Source: Acidobacteriaceae bacterium (GTDB lineage Bacteria; Acidobacteriota; Terriglobia; Bryobacterales; Bryobacteraceae). Taken from it: a DNA stretch of 8,152 nucleotides. The DNA lies in the NCBI GenBank assembly GCA_019246575.1, contig JAFAQG010000116.1, positions 1-8,152 on the forward strand, written 5' to 3'. Shown here in pieces: positions 1-7,483 of the stretch. A program made the translations under genes and the position numbers. Position 1 is the stretch's first letter. Each line of letters opens with the position of its first letter. The notes below the pieces were generated by a model, which was not told the DNA's origin, did not search any database, and saw nothing but the letters and a program-made list of their open reading frames with translations.

Positions 1-949
1 CCAGGACGAAAACACCGCCGATAAACACCAGCAAAATCTCCTGCTTGATGAGAACCGCGACAATCCCCATTGCTCCCCCGAGCGCCAGCGAACCGACGTC
101 GCCCATGAACACTTCCGCCGGATGGCAGTTGTACCAAAGAAACCCCAGGCACGCACCCACCATCGACGCGCAAAACACGGTCAACTCCTGCGAGTTTGGC
201 AAGTGAGCCAGGTCGAGATAGCTCGAAAGCACGGCGTGGCTCGTCACATACGTCAAAACGGTCATTGCGCCCGACGCGATAATCATCAAGCCGATCGCGA
301 GCCCGTCCAGCCCGTCGGTCAAATTCACCGCGTTGGACGATCCCACCATAATGAACACGATGAAAAGGTAAAACGGCAGAAACGCCAGGGGATACGTCCA
401 GAAACTCTTGGTTAGCGGTTCGACCAGGAGATCGGGCTTGAATTGCTTGTAGAACGGCACATTGATTACGGTCGAATAATTCTGATGCGCATGCATTAAA
501 AGCAAACAGAAACCGATCACCATGGCGACTGCGACCTGACCCCAGATTTTCTGCCATGCCGTCAGACCGAGGTTGCGCTTCCTCGCGATCTTTGCGTAAT
601 CATCGATAAACCCGATCGCGCCGAAGCCGATGAGGCCCAGCAGAGCCAGCCATATATATTGGTTGCGAAGATCTGCCCACAAAAGCGTTGGCCCCACAAT
701 GGACGTGACGATCAGCATCCCGCCCATCGTCGGAGTGCCGGCTTTTTTGAGATGCCCCTTTGGCCCGTCTTCCCGAATGTGCTGGCCAAAGCTGAGCTCG
801 CGCAGTTTGCGAATCATCCAGGGCCCAACAACGAGCGACACGATAATCGCAGTCAAACTCGCCAGTGCCACCCGTACGGTCACATACCGGAACACGCGGA
901 AGAACCCCACGTACTTCTGGAGCACCAGAACAAACAGCCAATACAGCAT
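1..949 (-). CDS. mraY: Phospho-N-acetylmuramoyl-pentapeptide-transferase MraY (partial, C-terminus beyond window)
   Basis: Integral inner-membrane enzyme that transfers phospho-MurNAc-pentapeptide from UDP to undecaprenyl phosphate, giving lipid I. I translated the minus strand from the ATG at 949-947; it stays open for 316 codons to the window edge. Full-length MraY is about 360 residues, so roughly the last 45-55 are missing. The start MLYWLF aligns with the usual MraY start (MLVWL in E. coli). Conserved sites: FGQHIREDGPKGH (54-66), GTPTMGG (71-77), the metal/substrate Asp pair in FIDDYAK (D116, D117), NAVNLTDGLDG (206-216) and FMGDVGSLALGG (281-292, with D284). Several hydrophobic helices alternate with these loops, as expected for a ten-helix protein. 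The start lies 2 nt after the murF stop, so translation is probably coupled. Nothing looks degraded; the truncation is only the window boundary. Family assignment is very secure. Confidence 0.97.
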   Translation of the reverse strand, partial: MLYWLFVLVLQKYVGFFRVFRYVTVRVALASLTAIIVSLVVGPWMIRKLRELSFGQHIREDGPKGHLKKAGTPTMGGMLIVTSIVGPTLLWADLRNQYIWLALLGLIGFGAIGFIDDYAKIARKRNLGLTAWQKIWGQVAVAMVIGFCLLLMHAHQNYSTVINVPFYKQFKPDLLVEPLTKSFWTYPLAFLPFYLFIVFIMVGSSNAVNLTDGLDGLAIGLMIIASGAMTVLTYVTSHAVLSSYLDLAHLPNSQELTVFCASMVGACLGFLWYNCHPAEVFMGDVGSLALGGAMGIVAVLIKQEILLVFIGGVFVL

Positions 950-951
950 TG

Positions 952-2310
952 CTATGCTTCCATTCTGGCGAGTGCCTTCTCCACATGCGTCCCCCGCGAG
1001 CCCTTGAACAAGATCGCATCGCCCGCTTTCACAAATCCGCGCAGAAAACTGCCCGCACTCTCGGGATCTTCAAAAAAAAGTGCGGCGTGAGAATCGAGTC
1101 CCGCTTTCACGGCTTCCTCCACGGTAAACCGGCTCACGCCGCATACCCCGACCAGCACGTCTACGCCCGCTTTAGCGGCGTAGGCTCCCACATCTCGGTG
1201 CAGCCTTTCGGCCATCTGCCCCAGCTCCAACATCTCTCCTAAAACCGCAATCCGCCTTCTCGCCGGCTCTGCCCGCAGCACGTCGATCATGCTCCGCGCG
1301 GCCTCCGGATTCGAGTTGTAGCTGTCGTTTAAAATCGTTACTCCGCCCCGGCTGACTCGCTCGCCACGCATCTTGGCAGGACGAAGCGCGGCCACTCGCT
1401 CGATTAGATCCCTCAGTTCAATGCCAAACACGCGCGCCACTGCCAGCCCGGCCAGAATGTTCGAAACACTGTGCCGTCCTGCTAGCGATGTGTGAAAACG
1501 CACGCCATCAACCGTAAAGTCGCTCCCCGCCGGACCGCTTTCTACCTCAATCGCCCGTATATCTGCGCGATCCGAGAATCCGTACGTAATCGTGCGCCCG
1601 CGATGTTTTTCGCGAAAACGCAGCACACGCCCGTCGTCTGCGTTCAATACAGCCACGCCCGTCTCGGGCAGCGCTTCGATGAGCTCACGCTTCGCGGCCG
1701 CTACGCCTTCAATCGAATCGAACGCCTCGACGTGCGCGTACCCCACGTTCGTCACCACGCCAACCTGCGGCTCGGCGATTCGCGCCAATTCTCGAATCTC
1801 GCCCGCGTGGTTCATACCCATCTCGAGCACGCCCACTTCTGCGTGTTCCGGCATGCGCAAAATCGAGAGCGGCAGCCCAAGGTGGTTGTTTAAATTTCCC
1901 ACCGTTCTTCCGACGCGTAACCGAGCGCTCAAGAGATCCGCAACAATGTCTTTTGTGCTCGTCTTGCCTGCGCTCCCTGTTATTCCGACAATTGTGCGGG
2001 CCCATTTGTTCCGAGCTGCATGCGCGGTCGCCTTTAAGGCGTTGACGGTGTCCGAAACTCGAAGCAAAGGACCGGCGTAACCCGCGACTTCCTGCATGAC
2101 GACCGCCGCGGCCGCATTGTTCTCAAGCGCCGCCGTTACGAAATCATGTCCGTCGTAAACGTCGCCCTTGATCGCGAAGAACAGATCACCCGGTCCCACC
2201 GTCCGAGAATCGATGCTCCAGCCGCTCACGCGCACATCCGTCGCGCACGCACCGCCTCGGATGATCTCGGCGGCCGTGGCCGCCTGCACCTCTGCGATCG
2301 TAAGCTCCAT
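952..2310 (-). CDS. murF: UDP-N-acetylmuramoyl-tripeptide--D-alanyl-D-alanine ligase MurF
   Basis: Cytoplasmic ATP-dependent ligase that adds D-Ala-D-Ala to UDP-MurNAc-tripeptide, the last soluble step before MraY. The 452-residue product matches the usual MurF length (about 450). N-terminal substrate domain: SIDSRTVGPGDLFFAIKG (32-49). Central ATPase domain: P-loop GITGSAGKTSTK (109-120, with K116), GNLNNHLGLP (138-147) and EMGMNHAGEI (163-172), which together separate MurF from the other Mur ligases. C-terminal domain: NDSYNSNP (328-335), LGEMLELG (357-364) and KGSRG (436-440). The ATG at 2310 is 6 nt after the murE stop and gives the expected N-terminus. Ribosome binding is probably helped by coupling to murE, because only a weak AGG lies upstream. 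All key motifs are intact. A MurE/MurD identity is excluded by the NDSYNSNP and GMNHAGEI motifs. Confidence 0.97.
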   Translation of the reverse strand: MELTIAEVQAATAAEIIRGGACATDVRVSGWSIDSRTVGPGDLFFAIKGDVYDGHDFVTAALENNAAAAVVMQEVAGYAGPLLRVSDTVNALKATAHAARNKWARTIVGITGSAGKTSTKDIVADLLSARLRVGRTVGNLNNHLGLPLSILRMPEHAEVGVLEMGMNHAGEIRELARIAEPQVGVVTNVGYAHVEAFDSIEGVAAAKRELIEALPETGVAVLNADDGRVLRFREKHRGRTITYGFSDRADIRAIEVESGPAGSDFTVDGVRFHTSLAGRHSVSNILAGLAVARVFGIELRDLIERVAALRPAKMRGERVSRGGVTILNDSYNSNPEAARSMIDVLRAEPARRRIAVLGEMLELGQMAERLHRDVGAYAAKAGVDVLVGVCGVSRFTVEEAVKAGLDSHAALFFEDPESAGSFLRGFVKAGDAILFKGSRGTHVEKALARMEA

Positions 2311-2316
2311 CGGCGC

Positions 2317-3822
2317 CTACGATTTGCCGTAGCCGCTCGCCCGCAGCACTCGCCGCGCAACCTCGCGGTCATCGAACGGAATCGGACCGTCTTTCAAAAT
2401 CTGATACGTTTCGTGGCCCTTGCCCGCCAGAATCACCACGTCCCCCGGCCCTGCAAGCTCGATGGCTTTCTTAATCGCGCGCTCCCGGTCCGGCTCCGCA
2501 GTGTGCGGCGTGTCGTAGCGCTGCAATCCGACCATCGCGTCATTCATAATCGCCAGAGGATCTTCGCTGCGTGGATTATCGGACGTCAGAACCACATGGT
2601 CGCTCAGTTCCGCCGCTGCCATTCCCATCAGCGGTCTCTTTGTCCTATCGCGGTCCCCGCCGCATCCAAACAACGTAATCACGCGTTTCGGGTTCATTCC
2701 ACGGGCTACCCCGATCGCGTTTCGTAACGCGTCGTCGGTGTGCGCGTAATCCACCACCACCATGAACGGCTGGCCCTCTTCGACCCGCTCGAAGCGCCCT
2801 GGCACACGCTGCAACTGCGCTACGCCTTGTTGAATGTCCGCCTCGCAAATCCCATACGTCAGCGCAGTGGCACACGCGAGCAATATGTTGTAGACGTTGA
2901 TGTGCCCGACCAGACGCGATCCGACTCGGAAACTCTTCTCTCCTGCACCGATCGCGAACCGCAGACCGTCGAAAGACGATTCCACGTTACGCGAGGCCAC
3001 CACCGTTCCACTTCTCGGAAGCGCGCCCGTGTCTTCGCGCATGGTGTACCAGAAAACCTCGGTTTCGGGCGAAATCTCCACGCGCCGGCACCACTCGTCA
3101 TCCGCGTTTAGCACGGCAAATCGAGGCACAGGGCCGCTCGGACCGGTGAACAGCAACTGCTTCGCGGCGAAGTACGATTCCATCGTTTGATGAAAATCCA
3201 GGTGGTCACGCGTGAAGTTCGTAAATCCGGCGGTGTGAAATTGCATCGCATAGATCCGGCCCAGATCGAGGGCGTGCGACGATGCCTCAAGCGTCGCGTG
3301 TGTCCCGCCCGCCTCTTCCAATTCGTGAAACATGCGAAACAGATCCAGCGACTCCGGCGTCGTGTTCACCGCAGGCAGAACTTTGCCCGCCAGATGGTAC
3401 TCAATAGTTCCGATCAGCGCCGTGGTTTTTCCCGCCGCCCGCAGAATGGAATCGATAAGTAATGTGCTGGTCGTCTTCCCGTTTGTTCCGGTTACCGCCG
3501 TAACGCCGAGCCGCTGATCGGGCTTGTTGTAGAAATTCCTCGAAGCAGTCGCGAGCGCCTGCCGCGCATGCACTACCTGGAGCCACGTTCCGCCGAATCG
3601 TCCCGGCGCCGGCCGATCGCTCACGACCGCCAGCGCGCCCTTCGCGACAGCCGCATTCGCGAACTGAGCGCCGTCCACCTTTGTGCCCGCGAATGCGAAA
3701 AACAGGTATCCAGGTTCAACTTTTCGGCTGTCGTATGCCAGCCCCCGCACGTCTTTGCTCAACAACTCCGAACGCGTCGCCCCAACCAGCGGTACGCCTT
3801 CGAGAACCCGAGCTAGCTCCAT
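2317..3822 (-). CDS. murE: UDP-N-acetylmuramoyl-L-alanyl-D-glutamate--2,6-diaminopimelate ligase MurE
   Basis: Cytoplasmic ATP-dependent ligase adding the third peptide residue to UDP-MurNAc-L-Ala-D-Glu. The length of 501 residues is typical. N-terminal domain: YDSRKVEPGYLFFAFAGTKVDG (30-51). P-loop: TGTNGKTT (111-118, with K116). TTPESLDL (154-161), EASSHAL (179-185) and the TNFTRDHLDFH stretch (201-211) follow. K221 in AAKQLLF sits where the carbamylated lysine of MurE is expected. DYAHTDDALRNA (358-369) and GCGGDRD (386-392) mark the C-terminal part. The specificity motif DNPRSEDP (415-422), with R418, and GKGHE (467-471) indicate meso-diaminopimelate rather than L-lysine, since lysine-adding enzymes lack the DNPR arginine. 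The gene begins 12 nt after ftsI and ends 6 nt before murF. No frameshift or missing catalytic residue is seen. Confidence 0.97.
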   Translation of the reverse strand: MELARVLEGVPLVGATRSELLSKDVRGLAYDSRKVEPGYLFFAFAGTKVDGAQFANAAVAKGALAVVSDRPAPGRFGGTWLQVVHARQALATASRNFYNKPDQRLGVTAVTGTNGKTTSTLLIDSILRAAGKTTALIGTIEYHLAGKVLPAVNTTPESLDLFRMFHELEEAGGTHATLEASSHALDLGRIYAMQFHTAGFTNFTRDHLDFHQTMESYFAAKQLLFTGPSGPVPRFAVLNADDEWCRRVEISPETEVFWYTMREDTGALPRSGTVVASRNVESSFDGLRFAIGAGEKSFRVGSRLVGHINVYNILLACATALTYGICEADIQQGVAQLQRVPGRFERVEEGQPFMVVVDYAHTDDALRNAIGVARGMNPKRVITLFGCGGDRDRTKRPLMGMAAAELSDHVVLTSDNPRSEDPLAIMNDAMVGLQRYDTPHTAEPDRERAIKKAIELAGPGDVVILAGKGHETYQILKDGPIPFDDREVARRVLRASGYGKS

Positions 3823-3834
3823 TCACTGCACCGA

Positions 3835-5931
3835 TTAGCGCATAAACCTGACGCGAACCCGCTCGCCCCGGACGATCCGCGCTCCCGGCGCGGGAGACTG
3901 CGCCCGCGCCAAACCGTCGCCGAGCATATCCACTTCAACTCCCGTCTGCGCCGCTTCCTCCACAACGCCTCTAACTGTCTTGCCCACGAAATCCGGCATT
4001 CGCGGCGCATCCGCATCCCGCACACCCGCCTGCTCCTCGCTCGCTCCACCGGTCGCCTCGCGCAACTCCTCCTCCGTAAAAGGAGTGCTCAGCGCGGCCA
4101 CCGCGTCCAGCTCCTGCGTTTCGGCTGCTTTCTCCTTCCTCGCTTTTTCTTTCTGGGCCAGTTCTTTCTCTTCAAGCCCCGCAATCTCTTCCGGCACGTC
4201 TCGCGGTACTTCCCGCATCCGCAGCGCTGCGGTCGCAACTTCCTGAAAAGCGGGTCCGGCGGCAGGTGAGCCGAATCCCGCGGTGCCCGTCGTGCCGGCT
4301 ACGGTCACAGCAACCAGAATGGACGGGTTCGTCGCCGGCGCAAAGCCCACAAACGACGCGTTGTACTTGTGAGTGTAAATATGATGCGCGAAATCGAAAA
4401 TTTGCGCAGTGCCCGTCTTCCCCGCCAGCGTGTAACCGACCAGGTGCAGCCGGTGCGCTGTGCCGTGGGGTGACGTTACCACCCGCTCCATCATTCTGCG
4501 CATCGTCGACACCGTTTCTGGTTTCAAAACCTGCACGGGCTCGGGCAGTTTCGTCATGTCTTTGGGACCGCCCGGCGCCTGCTTCCAGGCCACGACGTGC
4601 GGATAAATGAGGAAACCGCCGTTCGCAATCACCGCACCCATGCGCGCCAGTTGCACCGTCGTTACGCTCACTTCGTGACCGAAGGCCACGGATGCGAGCG
4701 AGGTCGCCTGCCAGCGGCTTAAGCGGCGTATCAAGCCTGGAGCTTCGGCCGGCAACTCGATCCCCGTCCGCGTCCCAATACCGAACTTCCGAACATACTT
4801 GTACAGATTCTGCGCACCCACTTCCATGCCGATGCGGATCGCGCCTACATTGCTGGACCTCGCGAGTACATCCTCCATCGACAAATCGCCGTGCCCTTCG
4901 GCGTCGTGAATCGTTCTTCCAAACAACGTGATTACGCCACCTGCACATCGAATCATCGTTTCCGGACGGAGCCGGGTTGTCTCGAGCGCGGCCGACAGCG
5001 TAATGACCTTGAACACAGATCCGGGCTCGTATGGCGCAATTACTGCGAAATCTTCACGGCCGTCCGGCGTCTCGCCCGCGTGCAGCCGCTCGTTCGGGTT
5101 GTACGTCGGATAATTCGCGAGCGCCAATACCTCGCCCGTTCTGGGATCCATCGCTACAATGCTTCCGTGATCGCCGTGGTTCTTTACCACCGCGGTCCTG
5201 AGCGCCTCCTCCGCTGCCTGCTGAACTTCGCTGTCAATTGTTAGTCCGACATTCTTCCCGACCACAGGCGCCTTGGCCACCTCTGACGCATACGGTCGCT
5301 GTCGCACATCCACCTGCACTCGTACCAAGCCCGGCGTGCCGGCGAGTTCCTTATCGAGCTTGAGTTCCACTCCCGCCGCGCCTTTCCCATCCGTCCCGGT
5401 ATTGCCCCAACCGACATTGCCGATCACGTGTGCGGCGAGCTGTCCATTCGGATAGCTTCTTAACCTGCCCTGACGGATTTCAACCCAGTCCAGTTTCATC
5501 CCTCGCACCGCTTCCGCCTTCTCTTCCGATACGTGCGGGTCGACAACCAGGTAGCCACGACGATACCGGGATGCGGCTGCCGTTTCCAAATCGGCCTGCA
5601 GTTTCTGTGCATCCACTTCGAGCACCCGCGCAAGCAAGGCCGCCGCCGTCGCCTTGTCTGGAATTCGTTCCGGGTCTACCACGACGAATCGCGAAGGCGA
5701 GCTGATCGCAAGGTAATTTCCGTTCCGGTCGAGAATCGCTCCTCGGGGAGCATCCAGCGGCTCTAACCGCTCCTGCTGGCCCGCGGCAAACTTCGAATAC
5801 CTGTCGTGTGCCAAAATCTGCAGCTGAAAGAGCCGGAAAAGAACAATCAGGGCCCATCCGCTAAGGATGAGCCCTACAATGAGCAGACGCTCTATCGATT
5901 TGCTTAACGCAGGATCTCGCGGCTTCTCCAT
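3835..5931 (-). CDS. ftsI: Septal class B penicillin-binding protein FtsI (PBP3-like) with C-terminal PASTA domain
   Basis: Bitopic peptidoglycan DD-transpeptidase of the division septum; it cross-links stem peptides in the periplasm. 698 residues. Short cytoplasmic N-terminus, one membrane helix at about 15-39, then the non-catalytic PBP dimer domain starting with APRGAILDRNG (61-71). The transpeptidase domain (about 255-575) has all three active-site motifs: SxxK in PGSVFK (S305, K308), SxN as SSN (359-361) and KTGT (505-508). A Glu/Lys-rich stretch (about 581-640) follows, then a single PASTA domain (about 644-698, from MPDFVGKTV to the end). The ATG at 5931 is used because an in-frame TGA lies two codons upstream; the Shine-Dalgarno is weak (AAGG about 14 nt away). 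E. coli FtsI is shorter (about 590) and lacks PASTA; Spo-VD/PBP2x-type proteins carry it. Position between ftsL and murE supports ftsI over an elongation PBP2 or a sporulation SpoVD. Confidence 0.95.
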   Translation of the reverse strand: MEKPRDPALSKSIERLLIVGLILSGWALIVLFRLFQLQILAHDRYSKFAAGQQERLEPLDAPRGAILDRNGNYLAISSPSRFVVVDPERIPDKATAAALLARVLEVDAQKLQADLETAAASRYRRGYLVVDPHVSEEKAEAVRGMKLDWVEIRQGRLRSYPNGQLAAHVIGNVGWGNTGTDGKGAAGVELKLDKELAGTPGLVRVQVDVRQRPYASEVAKAPVVGKNVGLTIDSEVQQAAEEALRTAVVKNHGDHGSIVAMDPRTGEVLALANYPTYNPNERLHAGETPDGREDFAVIAPYEPGSVFKVITLSAALETTRLRPETMIRCAGGVITLFGRTIHDAEGHGDLSMEDVLARSSNVGAIRIGMEVGAQNLYKYVRKFGIGTRTGIELPAEAPGLIRRLSRWQATSLASVAFGHEVSVTTVQLARMGAVIANGGFLIYPHVVAWKQAPGGPKDMTKLPEPVQVLKPETVSTMRRMMERVVTSPHGTAHRLHLVGYTLAGKTGTAQIFDFAHHIYTHKYNASFVGFAPATNPSILVAVTVAGTTGTAGFGSPAAGPAFQEVATAALRMREVPRDVPEEIAGLEEKELAQKEKARKEKAAETQELDAVAALSTPFTEEELREATGGASEEQAGVRDADAPRMPDFVGKTVRGVVEEAAQTGVEVDMLGDGLARAQSPAPGARIVRGERVRVRFMR

Positions 5932-5955
5932 CTCATATCAACGACCTTGCAATGC

Positions 5956-6026
5956 GCCCGTCGCGATTCGGAGCTCGGGATCAAGTGCCGGGATCATCGA
6001 TTTTCCGCGACCCCGAATTGACGGGC
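5956..6026. repeat. Long imperfect inverted repeat with internal direct repeat in the ftsL-ftsI spacer
   Basis: Read on the plus strand, GCCCGTC (5956-5962) and ATTCGG (5966-5971) are complementary to GACGGGC (6020-6026) and CCGAAT (6013-6018). That makes 13 paired bases, interrupted by 3 nt on one side and 1 nt on the other, enclosing about 41 nt. Inside the loop, CGGGATCA occurs twice (5976-5983 and 5989-5996), 13 nt apart. In the transcript the hairpin would begin directly after the ftsL stop codon and end about 24 nt before the ftsI start. There is no T-run after the 3' arm, so it does not look like an intrinsic terminator. The role is unknown; RNA processing, stability or partial attenuation are possible inferences. 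Confidence 0.6.
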
Positions 6027-6536
6027 TTACCTCGCCGCCGCCTGTATGCCCGCGATCGGCAGCGTGATCCGAGCCTGGCTGCTGTTCGCCTTCCCGTCCA
6101 GATACAGCACGGCCTCGGGCGCCGGCTCAACCAGGCTCAAGCTCTTCGCAAGATGCTCCAAATGCGACGGGCTCAGCAGTTCCGCTTCTTGCAAATCGAG
6201 CACCGCGGTTTCCTGCTTCAGATTTGTTTGCTCCTGTTCCAGGCTGTGCACCGTGAAACCCGCCATAATGTTGTAGGCCGCCGGAATCAGTCCCGCAATC
6301 ACCAGCATCGCAGCCACAAAGCCGGTCGCGACGGATTGACTCCGAGCGCGCTTCGCAAGCGGGTCCGCGGCCTTCATAACCCCGCTGTTGTCGATGCGCT
6401 TCACAAATAGGTACACATCTTCGTTCGCAATCGGACGCAATCGCGGAGCCTCGGTCCGCGTCCACTCCGCCGCAGGCGCCTCATCCAGCGCTCTCACGCC
6501 TACAAAACGATTCACGAACGTTGCTAACGACGCCAT
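6027..6536 (-). CDS. ftsL: FtsL-like bitopic cell division protein
   Basis: Small bitopic membrane protein, 169 residues. FtsL acts with FtsB and FtsQ to control septal synthesis by FtsW-FtsI. Identification rests on position (between rsmH and ftsI, where ftsL normally lies) and architecture, since FtsL sequences diverge strongly. A cytoplasmic N-terminus of about 67 residues ends in basic KRAR (62-65). One membrane helix follows at about 68-90. Next is a short polar region with a heptad-like Leu/Glu/Gln pattern, roughly 95-122 (HSLEQEQTNLKQE), consistent with a coiled coil, then a Pro/Ala-containing tail. The N-terminus is longer than in E. coli FtsL (121 residues in total). The ATG at 6536 is supported by AAGGA at 6547-6543, 6 nt upstream. 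An internal Met at residue 54 would give a shorter, classical-length FtsL but has no better support. A different small division protein cannot be excluded. Confidence 0.75.
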   Translation of the reverse strand: MASLATFVNRFVGVRALDEAPAAEWTRTEAPRLRPIANEDVYLFVKRIDNSGVMKAADPLAKRARSQSVATGFVAAMLVIAGLIPAAYNIMAGFTVHSLEQEQTNLKQETAVLDLQEAELLSPSHLEHLAKSLSLVEPAPEAVLYLDGKANSSQARITLPIAGIQAAAR

Positions 6537-6582
6537 TCCTTATCCTTTTCTTCTTTACTTCCTGCGTCTTGCTTCCTGCTTC
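6537..6582 (-). other. Purine-rich rsmH-ftsL spacer with repeated GCAGGAAG and ftsL ribosome binding site
   Basis: On the coding (minus) strand, 40 of 46 bases are purines. GCAGGAAG occurs twice (6579-6572 and 6565-6558), and related GAAG steps fill the rest. The ftsL Shine-Dalgarno AAGGA lies at 6547-6543, 6 nt before the ATG. The purine run begins in the last codons of rsmH. It may only be a degenerate simple repeat that also supplies ribosome binding. No hairpin or promoter is evident in it. Confidence 0.55.
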
Positions 6583-7473
6583 TTACTTCTTTTCCGCCGC
6601 CCTAAGCTTCGCGCTCCGCGACGCTGCATTCTCCGCAACTTCTCTCTCGCCTGGCTTCACGACGTGCTTTGTCAAAATTTTCATCTCGCCCGTTCGCGCG
6701 AGTACCTGAAACGCTTGCTTGACCTTTCGGTCTTCCGCCGACATGAATGTCAGGACCACGAACCGCCCGCCCGGGCGCAACCGGCCCGGCGCAATCCGCA
6801 GTAACCAATCCAGCTCCTCCAGCTCGCCATTTACCTTCAGCCGCAACGCCATGAATGTTTGCGTCCCAGGATGAAGTCTCCCCGTTCGCGGCACAGCCCC
6901 TTCGATCACCTGCGCCAACCGGCCGGTCGTCCGAATGGGCCGCGCGCGAACGATTGCTCTGGAGATTCTTCGCGACCTCCTTTCTTCGCCGAGCTGATAA
7001 ATCAAATCGGCGAGCTCCGTTTCGGGTAACTCATTCACAAGATCCGCCGCGGTTAGACTCTGGCTGCGATCCATCCGCATGTCCAGAGGCCCGTCCTCCA
7101 TAAGCGAAAACCCGCGTTCGCCGCTGCTCAATTGGTACCGGCTGACTCCCAGGTCCGCGAGCACGCCATCCACTTCCGCTACGCCGTTCTCGGCGAGCGC
7201 CTCCGGCAGCTTCGAAAAGGACCCGTGAAAAAACCGGATCCGCTCTTCCCACTGCGCCGTATTCGTCCGCGCTAATTCCAGCGATTCTGAGTCACGGTCA
7301 CACGCAATCACGAACCCGCTGTCCAGCCGTTCCGCAATCGCTGCCGTGTGACCGCCCAAACCTGCCGTCATGTCGACGTAAATGCCGTCGGGCCGGATCG
7401 CGAGATACTCGATCGATTCCGCAAGCAAGACGGGATAGTGCCACCATCCGCTCGCCACCGCGCCGGCGTCCAT
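6583..7473 (-). CDS. rsmH: 16S rRNA (cytosine(1402)-N(4))-methyltransferase RsmH (MraW)
   Basis: S-adenosylmethionine-dependent enzyme that methylates N4 of C1402 in the 16S rRNA decoding centre; by family convention the second gene of dcw clusters. 296 residues, a little shorter than E. coli RsmH (313). Family landmarks in order: HYPVLLAE (12-19), the SAM-binding loop DMTAGLGGHT (34-43), ACDRD (57-61), ADLGVSRYQL (106-115), RGFSLMEDGPLDMRMD (120-135), HPGTQTFMALRLKVNGEL (201-218), the FMSAEDRKVKQ stretch (243-253) and RSAKLRAAE (286-294). Several normally invariant positions differ: DGT is DMT, TRTFQALR is TQTFMALR, and FHSLEDR is FMSAEDR. The reading frame is intact. The ATG at 7473 lies 10 nt after the mraZ stop; the nearest Shine-Dalgarno (AAAGGA, 7498-7493) is 19 nt away, so coupling to mraZ is likely. 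A GTG at codon 6 is an alternative start. Confidence 0.93.
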   Translation of the reverse strand: MDAGAVASGWWHYPVLLAESIEYLAIRPDGIYVDMTAGLGGHTAAIAERLDSGFVIACDRDSESLELARTNTAQWEERIRFFHGSFSKLPEALAENGVAEVDGVLADLGVSRYQLSSGERGFSLMEDGPLDMRMDRSQSLTAADLVNELPETELADLIYQLGEERRSRRISRAIVRARPIRTTGRLAQVIEGAVPRTGRLHPGTQTFMALRLKVNGELEELDWLLRIAPGRLRPGGRFVVLTFMSAEDRKVKQAFQVLARTGEMKILTKHVVKPGEREVAENAASRSAKLRAAEKK

Positions 7474-7483
7474 ACATCGGCGT

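Noticed and set aside
600..1019. A 139-codon minus-strand open frame across the murF-mraY junction
   Set aside because: It is out of frame with both genes; the mraY frame over the same bases gives clear MraY motifs (FIDDYAK, GTPTMGG).
4172..4948. A 258-codon minus-strand open frame inside ftsI
   Set aside because: It lies wholly within ftsI in another frame, has an Arg/Gly/Cys-rich composition typical of a shadow frame in GC-rich DNA, and shows no recognisable motif. ftsI in this stretch has its catalytic motifs intact.
5956..6026. Intrinsic terminator between ftsL and ftsI
   Set aside because: The inverted repeat has a loop of about 41 nt and no T-run after its 3' arm on the coding strand, and termination here would separate ftsI and the mur genes from their only visible promoter.
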